A stretch of 64,000 bases of DNA from Geobacter sp. UBA5735 (lineage in GTDB: Bacteria > Desulfobacterota > Desulfuromonadia > Geobacterales > Geobacteraceae), in NCBI GenBank assembly GCA_002419385.1, contig DIFZ01000061.1, positions 33,569-97,568 on the forward strand, given 5' to 3'. A program made the position numbers and the translations under genes. Positions 57,551 through 64,000 of this stretch are shown piece after piece; the first letter of the stretch is position 1, and each line of letters opens with the position of its first letter. The notes below the pieces were generated by a model that saw nothing but the letters and a program-made list of their open reading frames with translations, made no database searches and was not told where the DNA came from.

Positions 57551-59325
57551 AGTTCAAAGCGCTGTTTCCCGGCTTCCTGGCACTGGCGCTGATCGCTGCT
57601 CCCCACGCGGCCCACGCCTGCCAGCAGACCTTCACCATCGCCGGACTGGTGAAGCGCCCCCTCACCCTGACGATAGAAGATCTCGCAAAATTCCAGTCGA
57701 CCACGGTGCGGATCAACCACATAACCCAAAAGAAAACATTCCACGGCGTGTTCAGCACCCAGGGCGTTCCCCTGAAAAACCTGCTGGAGACGGCGCTGGT
57801 GGAAAAGGAAGTCTCCGGCTACAACAAGCCCGTCGACCTGGCGATCGTGGTCCGCGACAAGGACGGCAGGAAAGTCACCCTGTCGTGGGGCGAAGTCTTT
57901 TACCGCAACCCGTCCGACGTCACCATCGCCTACCAGTCGACGCCGGTCATGCCCCACCACCAGAACTGCGGCAGCTGCCACTCGAGCGGGTTCACCAAAC
58001 CCGTAATGGAACAGCTGTCCCGCCCGGTCTGCCTGCCCAAGCTGGTCATGGCCAACGATTTCCACGCCGACCGTTCCCTGGAGGGGATCGTCAGCATCGA
58101 GGTCGTCGACCTCCACCCCAGGGTCAAGACGAAAAAGAAAGATGAGCTTGTCTCCACCCGCCTCGTCATAAGCGGCGCGGGTCCCACCCCATTCATGATA
58201 ACCGACCTCTCCACCCTGCCGAGAACGACGGTTACCGTGAATGTCGTGGGAGACGGCAGGGGATTCCATGGCCGTTCGACTTACGAGGGCGTCCCGCTGG
58301 CAGAACTGTTGACGGCGGTGGGAGCAAAGCCCGACCTCCGCAGCGTGGTAACCGTTTCAGCGGTCGACGGCTACCGCTCGCTGGTTTCGTGGGGCGAGCT
58401 CGTCCTGTCACCCGAAGGCAGAAACATCATCATCGCAGATACGGAAAACGGCCAGCCCCTGGAAAAGAACGGCAAGTTCATCCTGGCGCTGCCCGGTGAT
58501 CTCGCAGCTGACCGTGACGTGAAGGCCGTGGACAGGATCGAAGTCCACACCTTCAATGATCCGGGGAAGATCTACGTCATCGGCCTGGGGCCCGGCGACA
58601 CCGACCTCATGACCCGCGAGGCCGTCACCTACCTGGGGAGAAGCGACCTGGTCGTAGCGCCGGCCAAACTCTACAAGGACTTTTCCAGCCTCCTGGCCGG
58701 GAAGCCGTTGCTCTTCGATTCCATGAGCCTCATCCACAAGAGCTTTTTTGCCGAAAGCCACCCCGAATCCAGGGGGAGGGAGCTGGACGAGAAATTCGTC
58801 GCTGAACGGGAAAATGCGGTGAAACAAATGAAGGAGGAGCTCAAGGCGGGCAGGAGCATTGCCTTCCTGGACTGGGGTGACCCCATGCTCTACGGCAGCA
58901 GCCGCTGGATCAGGACCCATTTCGCCGACTACGAACTCGAGACGGTCCCCGCACTCAGCGCATTCAATGTCTCCAATGCGCTCCTGGAACGGGACCTGAC
59001 CTGCCGGGGCTCCCTGGTCATGTCAGTACCCAGCGCCTTGAAGGCAAACCAGGCGCTGCTGAAAGCGGCGGCGGAACACGGCGACACGCTGGTGATCTTC
59101 ATCGGGCTGAAGGAATTCCGTGAAATGCTCCCCCTTTTCCGCACGCACTACCAGGGGTCTACGCCCGTCGTTATTGTCTACAATGCGGGCATCAGCAGCG
59201 CGGAACATACGGTGCGGGGAACACTTGACGACATACTGGATAAGACCAAGGCTGAACAGGAGCAGTTCCTCGGCATGATCTACATAGGCCCCTGCCTCAT
59301 GGAAAAGAGCGGCGAATGTCACTGA
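57547..59325 (+). CDS. Exported fusion: two Mo-oxidoreductase-like domains with CxxCH, plus tetrapyrrole-methylase domain
   Basis: 592 residues. Signal peptide 1-24 (AHA before Cys25). Residues about 28-200 and 205-345 resemble the molybdopterin-binding fold of sulfite-oxidase-like proteins (ITIEDLAKF type, FHGVFSTQGVPLKNLLETAL; STYEGVPLAELLTAVG) but lack the cofactor cysteine. The first carries CGSCH (141-145), a c-type heme site. Residues about 346-590 are a full tetrapyrrole methylase domain: IYVIGLGPGDTDLMTREAV (SAM loop), FLDWGDPMLYGSS, TVPALSAFNVSNALLE and VVIVYNAGISSAEHTVRGTL. No membrane segment lies between, so all domains should be exported, which is odd for a SAM enzyme. GGAGG precedes the ATG. 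Function unknown. Confidence 0.8.
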   Translation: MKFKALFPGFLALALIAAPHAAHACQQTFTIAGLVKRPLTLTIEDLAKFQSTTVRINHITQKKTFHGVFSTQGVPLKNLLETALVEKEVSGYNKPVDLAIVVRDKDGRKVTLSWGEVFYRNPSDVTIAYQSTPVMPHHQNCGSCHSSGFTKPVMEQLSRPVCLPKLVMANDFHADRSLEGIVSIEVVDLHPRVKTKKKDELVSTRLVISGAGPTPFMITDLSTLPRTTVTVNVVGDGRGFHGRSTYEGVPLAELLTAVGAKPDLRSVVTVSAVDGYRSLVSWGELVLSPEGRNIIIADTENGQPLEKNGKFILALPGDLAADRDVKAVDRIEVHTFNDPGKIYVIGLGPGDTDLMTREAVTYLGRSDLVVAPAKLYKDFSSLLAGKPLLFDSMSLIHKSFFAESHPESRGRELDEKFVAERENAVKQMKEELKAGRSIAFLDWGDPMLYGSSRWIRTHFADYELETVPALSAFNVSNALLERDLTCRGSLVMSVPSALKANQALLKAAAEHGDTLVIFIGLKEFREMLPLFRTHYQGSTPVVIVYNAGISSAEHTVRGTLDDILDKTKAEQEQFLGMIYIGPCLMEKSGECH

Positions 59326-60656
59326 AACGCCAACTCTCTCTGTACGATGCCACACTCCTGATCGTCGGCAATGTCATCGGAGCGGGAATTTTCACCACCG
59401 GCGGCTTTCTCGCCGGTGAACTCCCCCACCCCCTGCTGTTCATCGGCATCTGGCTGCTGGGTGGGCTCCTCACCATCTGCGGAGCGCTCACCTACGCGGA
59501 ACTGGCCGCCATGTACCCCCTTGCCGGCGGCGATTACCAGTACCTCAAAGCCGCCTACGGGCGCTGGGCGGGGTTTCTGCTCGGCTGGCTCAGCTTCTGG
59601 ATCATCGGTCCCGGATCGAGCGCCGCGCTCTCCCTCGCCGTGGCGAGCTACGCAAAACCGTTCCTCTCCCTGGGCGGCGGCCTGCAGGAAAAGCTGTTGG
59701 CAGTGGGCCTGATCGCCCTGTTTTCCGTCATCAACATCCGCGGCATCAGGCCGGGAGGCACGACCCAGGACATCATGACCGGCGGGACCATCATCATCCT
59801 GGTGATCATGGTCCTGTCCGGTCTGCTGGCCGGAAACGGATCCTGGGAGCACTTCGCTTCCCCCGGCGGATCGCAGGCCGGTTGGGCACAGTTGTTCTCG
59901 ACACCCATGATCGCCGTCATATTCACGTTCAGCGGCTGGTTCGCCTCCGCCTATATCGGCAGCGAAATCCGTGATCCGGAACGGAACCTCCCCCTCTCCC
60001 TCTTCCTGGGCACGCTGTTCGTCACGGTCCTCTATACGTTCATGAACATCATGTACCTGTATGCCCTGCCGCTCAGCACCATGACCGGCGCGGTCAACGT
60101 GGCGCAACTGGCGATGGAACATCTCTTCAACCCGTCCATCGCCGGGATCATTTCCCTGCCCATCATCCTCGCCATCGCGGCAAGCATCAATGCCAACATC
60201 CTCACCGGAGCGCGAATCTGCTACGCCATGGCGGACGACGGCGCCTTCTGGCTCCCCTTCAGGAAACTGCATCCGCTGTACAACACGCCGCATGTCGCAA
60301 TTCTGAGCCAGTCGCTGATCGCATCGCTCCTGGTCTTCATCGGCACCTTCGACCAGCTCCTGGGCTGTGTCGTTTTCGTCATGATCCTCTCTTCCATTGC
60401 CGTCGGCCTGGCCCTCTTCGTGCTGCGCAGGAGGAACCCAGGAGTGCGGCGCCCCTACCGGGTGTGGGGCTATCCTCTGGTGCCGGCGGTATTCACCGGC
60501 ACCTACCTGCTGATTGCCGGCCAGATCTTCTTTTCCCGGCCTTCAGCCGCGCTGGCCGGCATTGCGCTCGCGATTTCGGGGCTGCCCTTCTTTTTCTGGT
60601 GGACGGGGAGGAAGAAACTCAGGGAAGCAGTGCACCCAACCAAGCCGTGTGACTAA
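59316..60656 (+). CDS. APC-family amino acid permease
   Basis: 446 residues, overlapping the fusion gene by ten bases. Twelve hydrophobic helices. The APC signature opens the chain: LYDATLLIVGNVIGAGIFTTGGFLAG, the unwound first-helix substrate site, then ALTYAELAAMYPLAGGDYQYLKAAYG and FTFSGWFASAYIGSEIRDPERNLPLS in helix 6. It should bring an amino acid or amine across the inner membrane. As the last gene of the receptor operon it could carry a product released by the exported proteins. A terminator-like hairpin follows (60676-60705). Confidence 0.9.
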   Translation: MSLKRQLSLYDATLLIVGNVIGAGIFTTGGFLAGELPHPLLFIGIWLLGGLLTICGALTYAELAAMYPLAGGDYQYLKAAYGRWAGFLLGWLSFWIIGPGSSAALSLAVASYAKPFLSLGGGLQEKLLAVGLIALFSVINIRGIRPGGTTQDIMTGGTIIILVIMVLSGLLAGNGSWEHFASPGGSQAGWAQLFSTPMIAVIFTFSGWFASAYIGSEIRDPERNLPLSLFLGTLFVTVLYTFMNIMYLYALPLSTMTGAVNVAQLAMEHLFNPSIAGIISLPIILAIAASINANILTGARICYAMADDGAFWLPFRKLHPLYNTPHVAILSQSLIASLLVFIGTFDQLLGCVVFVMILSSIAVGLALFVLRRRNPGVRRPYRVWGYPLVPAVFTGTYLLIAGQIFFSRPSAALAGIALAISGLPFFFWWTGRKKLREAVHPTKPCD

Positions 60657-60675
60657 TCAAAATGACGCGATTCTC

Positions 60676-60705
60676 GTAGGGGCAGGCCCCCGTGTCTGCC
60701 CCTAC
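60676..60705. repeat. GTAGGGGCAG inverted repeat
   Basis: GTAGGGGCAG (60676-60685), 10-base loop, CTGCCCCTAC (60696-60705). A widely seen intergenic dyad type; it separates the permease from exbB and may terminate or stabilise the transcript. Confidence 0.6.
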
Positions 60706-60796
60706 AGTAATGCCTTCCGGAATGCAAAGTCGAACAAGGCCTGCTGTCGCCACCAAAAAAAATGGCCCGGCCAGGGAACTATTGAACTTCGGTGTT

Positions 60797-60824
60797 TTGG
60801 CATCACAATGTTTTATGCTATATT
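60797..60824 (+). promoter_or_regulatory. Promoter of exbB-exbD-tonB
   Basis: TTGGCA (60797-60802), 16-base spacer, TATATT (60819-60824), 40 bases before the exbB ATG. AAAGGAG provides the ribosome site. Confidence 0.55.
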
Positions 60825-60864
60825 ACGCATGCATTGGATATGCGCGAAAGGAGCGTCACAAACG

Positions 60865-61299
60865 ATGGAATGGCTCAAGCTGGTAATTGACTACGGTGTT
60901 ATCTGGCTGCTCTTTCTGCTGAGCATTGTCGCAGTAGCTTTTGCACTAGAGCGATACCTGGTTTTCAAGAGGATCCGCCTGCAGGACTACAAAGACAAGC
61001 AGAGCCTGGAGCTGGAGCTGACGAAAAAGCTGCACATCATAGCAACAATCGGCAGCAATGCACCCTACCTGGGCCTTTTGGGCACAGTGCTCGGCATTAT
61101 GCTCACCTTCTACACCATGGGTGCAGAGGGGCTGATGGATACGGGAAAGATCATGACCGGCCTGGCGCTTGCACTGAAAGCCACCGCGGTTGGGCTGCTG
61201 GTGGCCATCCCGTCCGTAGCTCTCTACAACCTGCTGCTGAGAAGGGCGAAAGTCCTCATTCTGCGCTGGGAGATACTGAATGGAAGAGAAAGGGTTTGA
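60865..61299 (+). CDS. exbB: ExbB/TolQ-family proton channel subunit
   Basis: 144 residues from ATG 60865, after GAAAGGAG. Compact version of MotA/TolQ/ExbB: a first helix VIDYGVIWLLFLLSIVAVAFALERYLVF, then IATIGSNAPYLGLLGTVLGIMLTFYTMG and MTGLALALKATAVGLLVAIPSVALYNLLL, the two channel-lining helices. With ExbD it uses proton flow to energise TonB. The short length (E. coli ExbB 244) is typical of some epsilon- and delta-type systems. exbD begins 20 bases before its end. Confidence 0.92.
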   Translation: MEWLKLVIDYGVIWLLFLLSIVAVAFALERYLVFKRIRLQDYKDKQSLELELTKKLHIIATIGSNAPYLGLLGTVLGIMLTFYTMGAEGLMDTGKIMTGLALALKATAVGLLVAIPSVALYNLLLRRAKVLILRWEILNGRERV

Positions 61300-61660
61300 T
61301 TACATCAACGTGATCCCGTTCGTCGACATCATGCTGGTGCTGCTGACCATCGTGTTGACGACATCCACGTTCATTGCCACTGGCGGCATTCCGGTCAACC
61401 TGCCCAAAGCGTCGAAGAAGGAAAACCAGACCCTGAAGGTCAGGACCATCGAAATCGACCGGAGCGGCGCGGTATTCCTGGCCGGCCGCCCTGTAACGCT
61501 CGCCCAGCTTCGCGAGCTGATCCGACCGCTCGACCGCGCCACACCGTTCCTGGTCCGCGCCGATCGGGACATCGCCCTCCAGCAGTTCGTCGATGTCCTG
61601 GACACGGTCAAGAACACGGGCTTCAACCAGGTGAGCCTGCAGACAGAGACCCGCAAATGA
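61280..61660 (+). CDS. exbD: ExbD/TolR-family protein
   Basis: 126 residues overlapping exbB by 20 bases. One membrane helix with the catalytic Asp in INVIPFVDIMLVLLTIVLTTSTF, then a periplasmic domain (VNLPKASKKENQ, IEIDRSGAVFLAGRPVT, FLVRADRDIALQQFVDVLDTVKNTGFNQVSLQTE). It completes the motor that drives TonB. Too short for TolR-only features, and the adjacent TonB supports ExbD. tonB begins inside its last codons. Confidence 0.93.
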   Translation: MEEKGFDYINVIPFVDIMLVLLTIVLTTSTFIATGGIPVNLPKASKKENQTLKVRTIEIDRSGAVFLAGRPVTLAQLRELIRPLDRATPFLVRADRDIALQQFVDVLDTVKNTGFNQVSLQTETRK

Positions 61661-62394
61661 ACGTCCGTCAGGAATCACTGTTCATTTCACTGGTGCTGCA
61701 CGGCGCATTCCTGTTCCTGGTGTATGCCCTGAGCGTCGGCTTTGCCCAACCCAGCAAAACCATCAGGATAGACTTCACACTCAATGAGCCCGCACCCGGA
61801 TCGCCCTCTCCCAAACCGCCCGGCCCGGCAGTGCAGAAAGCGCCCCGGACCATGCCCCCGAAACAGGCGGCCGTCAGGGAGGTTCCGAAGCCGGCTGTCC
61901 GTCCGTCCGCACCCCTTGCACCTGCAACCGAACTGGCCGGACCGGTGCCCATCGCCGCGGCCCGCCGGGAAACACTACCGGTGCCCGGGGCAACCTATGC
62001 GAACGAGGGGGGGACGACGACAGGCGGCGGTACAGGTCCCGCAACCAGCGGAAGCATCGGAGGCACTGGTGGGAGTGGCAGCGGTGGAGGCGGTAGCGGC
62101 GGAGCCGATCAGCTCCGCAACAGGTACCGCAAAGAACACTTCGAATACATCAGGAAGATCATCCAGGAGAACATCGTCTACCCGGACAGGGCTCAGCGCA
62201 ATGGCTGGGAAGGTCAGGTGGTGGTCATGTTTTCAGTAATGCAGAACGGGCGCGTGAAAGATATCCGAATCAGGAAAAGTTCCGGCTATGGAATCCTGGA
62301 CGAGAACGTGGTCGAGACCATCCGCAGTGTGGAGCCGTTTCCCCGGCCTCCCGTCGCGGTTGAACTGGTTATCCCCGTGGCATACAGACTTTAA
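61657..62394 (+). CDS. tonB: TonB energy-transducing protein
   Basis: 245 residues overlapping exbD by four bases. One N-terminal helix (SLFISLVLHGAFLFLVYALSVGF, with the conserved S..H pair), a long Pro/Ala-rich periplasmic stalk (about 45-115), a Gly/Ser-rich linker (about 118-150), and the C-terminal TonB domain YPDRAQRNGWEGQVVVMFSVMQNGRVKDIRI with ILDENVVETIRS. It couples ExbBD to outer membrane receptors, most likely including the one at 53986. A single operon exbB-exbD-tonB is implied by overlaps. Confidence 0.93.
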   Translation: MNVRQESLFISLVLHGAFLFLVYALSVGFAQPSKTIRIDFTLNEPAPGSPSPKPPGPAVQKAPRTMPPKQAAVREVPKPAVRPSAPLAPATELAGPVPIAAARRETLPVPGATYANEGGTTTGGGTGPATSGSIGGTGGSGSGGGGSGGADQLRNRYRKEHFEYIRKIIQENIVYPDRAQRNGWEGQVVVMFSVMQNGRVKDIRIRKSSGYGILDENVVETIRSVEPFPRPPVAVELVIPVAYRL

Positions 62395-62519
62395 CCGGCT
62401 ATCAAGGCTTAGCACCTTATTGCGCACGACAGCAAAGCTCGAATTCGTTGCAGTACTATTCCATGTGCATGGCCCCCAGCCATCTTTTGCGGGAATGACT
62501 GTCTGTCTGTGTGATGTTC
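62395..62519. other. Gap between convergent tonB and porin genes
   Basis: 125 bases without a strong terminator hairpin or promoter that I can support. Confidence 0.4.
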
Positions 62520-63953
62520 CTAGAAGAAGTAGAGCAATGCCAAACGAAAGACATTGGCAGAACCGGATTTTGCGGAACTGTTAAAGCTTTTGTAATTCGG
62601 GCTGGCAGTGTTCGTCACTGCATCATGATTGCCGTAACGTGTATAGAGATACTCATATTCGGCCACAATACGCAGTGCAGCATTCAGATCATATGAAATG
62701 TTTGCAAATACGTTGGTGTTGTATTTTTGATAGTTCACAATCCGACCATCATCAGTAGGAGTCGGTATCCTCAAAATTGTCGAGGAGTAATCGCCGGAAT
62801 TGTAGGCATTTCTCCTCAGGTACCCCACTGAAAAGCCCAGATCTTGGGTTGGGTAGAAGATCAACTGGGCTCCAAGACCGAAAGCCTTTGCCGCATGGGG
62901 ATCAGAAGTCGTATCGCCGACAAAGTTGATTGATGTCGCACTGCTGAACGCCATGTTAGCCGCCATATACGCCTGGGCTTCGAGGGCCATGGTCATGGCG
63001 CGGCTCTTGCCGTCCGTTGATTTCAGCAGCGGTACGAATGTGTAGAAACCGTATCCCCAGGAATCGACGTTCTTGTCGTTCGCTCCACTGGAAAGATTGG
63101 TCGCCTCCTGGCTGCCGTAGAGGCCGAAGAAACCGGCGGTCAGCGAATTCATGGGAAGTCCCCAGAAACCCGGCGCCACCCCCAATGCCTTGCTCACCCA
63201 CATCACCTGGCCGGCTACGTTGATCGCAGAACCTACGTTGTCAGTAATTGCGCTGGTAGACATGGTGTTGTTGTTGTCGTTCTGGTTGGGGTCCTGGACG
63301 CCCAGCACGAACTTGAGGGAGTTTGTTGCATCAAGATCGACCCGCTGGGTGAGCCTGATCTGTGGGACCCGGGGATTGTTGGGCGTGCCGTAGGCCGCTC
63401 CCTGGCGGAAATCCTGGGTGTTGGCGGCCATGGGCCCGAAAATGTCCCAGGTCTGGCCGAACAGCAGCTGGGTTTTCGGCCAGTCGATGGTGGCATAGGC
63501 ATGGCGCATGCGCACCTGGGGGCTTTCGTTGGCAGCGGATGCATCACCGTAGAAGTCCACTTCGATAAGCGCACCGGTCTTGGCGCCCAGGAAACCGGGG
63601 CCGCCTACCTTGAACCAGATACGGGACTGGCGAGCCGTGAAGATGGACTGCTCCTGCCTGTCGTTAGTCGACCCCTTCTTGGCAATGGCGCCGCTTCCCG
63701 GCGAAAGGGAGCCGGCCTTGCCGAAGTTCACTGAATTGTGCGCATAGTCCAGCTTGATGAAGCCGCCGATTGACAGGTTGAACTTGCTCTGTACGGGGGA
63801 CGACATTTTGCCGTACATCCCTGGGCCTACTTCGCTCGACGGCTGGCAATCGACATTGTAGGCAGGCTCCGCAGCCTGGGGCGTTTCCTGCGCCATTGCC
63901 GGCGCTGCCAGCATCATGCCGGCAGCCATCAAACCGAATACTTTCCTTTTCAT
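62520..63953 (-). CDS. Outer membrane porin-like beta-barrel protein
   Basis: 477 residues; GGGAGGAG precedes the ATG. Signal peptide 1-21 (AMA cleavage). The body is an alternating, aromatic-girdled barrel: FNLSIGGFIKLDYAHNS, SRIWFKVGGPGFLGAKTGALIEVDFYGD, MRHAYATIDWPKTQLLFGQTWDIFGP and GLGAQLIFYPTQDLGFSVGYLRRN, ending in ALLYFF with a terminal Phe for Bam recognition. The RMRHAYATIDW-LLFGQTWDIFG pattern is shared with porins of Geobacter-like bacteria. It passes small solutes; selectivity unknown. The four-residue stretch VDCQPSS near residue 34 lies between signal and barrel. Confidence 0.85.
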   Translation of the reverse strand: MKRKVFGLMAAGMMLAAPAMAQETPQAAEPAYNVDCQPSSEVGPGMYGKMSSPVQSKFNLSIGGFIKLDYAHNSVNFGKAGSLSPGSGAIAKKGSTNDRQEQSIFTARQSRIWFKVGGPGFLGAKTGALIEVDFYGDASAANESPQVRMRHAYATIDWPKTQLLFGQTWDIFGPMAANTQDFRQGAAYGTPNNPRVPQIRLTQRVDLDATNSLKFVLGVQDPNQNDNNNTMSTSAITDNVGSAINVAGQVMWVSKALGVAPGFWGLPMNSLTAGFFGLYGSQEATNLSSGANDKNVDSWGYGFYTFVPLLKSTDGKSRAMTMALEAQAYMAANMAFSSATSINFVGDTTSDPHAAKAFGLGAQLIFYPTQDLGFSVGYLRRNAYNSGDYSSTILRIPTPTDDGRIVNYQKYNTNVFANISYDLNAALRIVAEYEYLYTRYGNHDAVTNTASPNYKSFNSSAKSGSANVFRLALLYFF

Positions 63954-64000
63954 AGACTCCTCCCTGAATAATATGGGTTACTGTCAAAGACTTCCTCACC
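63954..64000. other. Window end upstream of the porin gene
   Basis: 47 bases with the porin ribosome site; the promoter lies outside the window. Confidence 0.6.

Noticed and set aside
1..64000. tRNA, rRNA or prophage genes
   Set aside because: I found no cloverleaf with a usable anticodon arm, rRNA segment, integrase or phage structural gene in any gap.

Overview
The window looks like chromosomal DNA of a Geobacter-type bacterium (Geobacterales). The pointers are the conserved order rpsB-tsf-pyrH-frr-uppS-cdsA-dxr-rseP-tsaB followed by ilvD-ilvB-ilvH-ilvC-psd-pssA-leuA, a leucine T-box in front of leuA (in Proteobacteria essentially a deltaproteobacterial trait), a DtxR-FeoA fusion beside feoB, System II (ResB/CcsA-like) cytochrome genes, and large secreted repeat proteins. 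This placement is an inference from gene content. I saw no rRNA, tRNA, IS element, phage or CRISPR array.

Layout. 1-1431: end of a CDF metal exporter and an Slp-type lipoprotein. 1601-7746 (minus): a compact signalling cluster of a small protein, a FIST protein, two DUF4388/roadblock proteins, two V4R-like ligand-binding proteins, a ParA/MinD ATPase and a roadblock protein. 8207-15390: a split-barrel flavoprotein, a 1361-residue PPDK-like phosphotransferase without the PEP barrel, a divergent GAPDH and two Hsp20 chaperones. 15962-17209: a secreted FG-GAP protein with exact 150-bp repeats. 17313-20821 (minus): DtxR-FeoA, zinc ribbon, FeoB, then Fur with its own Fur box. 20936-30488: a hybrid histidine kinase, a giant GH13 protein, a MoaD/ThiF pair and a secreted beta-propeller protein.

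30681-47343 (minus): leucine/isoleucine/valine biosynthesis, phosphatidylethanolamine synthesis, then envelope-lipid, isoprenoid and translation genes. 47590-52824 (plus): lptF-lptG, IPT/TIG, transglycosylase-like, LEA14-like and YdcZ-like genes. 52870-53613 (minus): a TiaS-like protein. 53986-62394 (plus): a TonB-dependent receptor, CcsA-like and ResB-like membrane proteins, an exported fusion with a CxxCH motif and a tetrapyrrole-methylase domain, an APC permease, then exbB-exbD-tonB. 62520-63953 (minus): a porin.

The most promising undescribed systems are (i) the receptor / CcsA / ResB / exported methylase-cytochrome fusion / permease / TonB cluster, which reads as an uptake and periplasmic processing route for an unknown metal-tetrapyrrole-like or other ligand, and (ii) the FIST / DUF4388-roadblock / V4R / ParA cluster, which reads as a sensory scaffold without an obvious kinase. 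Two repeat families also stand out: a dispersed 167-177 bp three-to-four-hairpin element (three copies) that behaves like a portable bidirectional terminator, and heptanucleotide tandem arrays at three intergenic sites, one with a 35-bp higher-order period. cdsA appears to lack any ATG, GTG or TTG start and probably starts at ATC.
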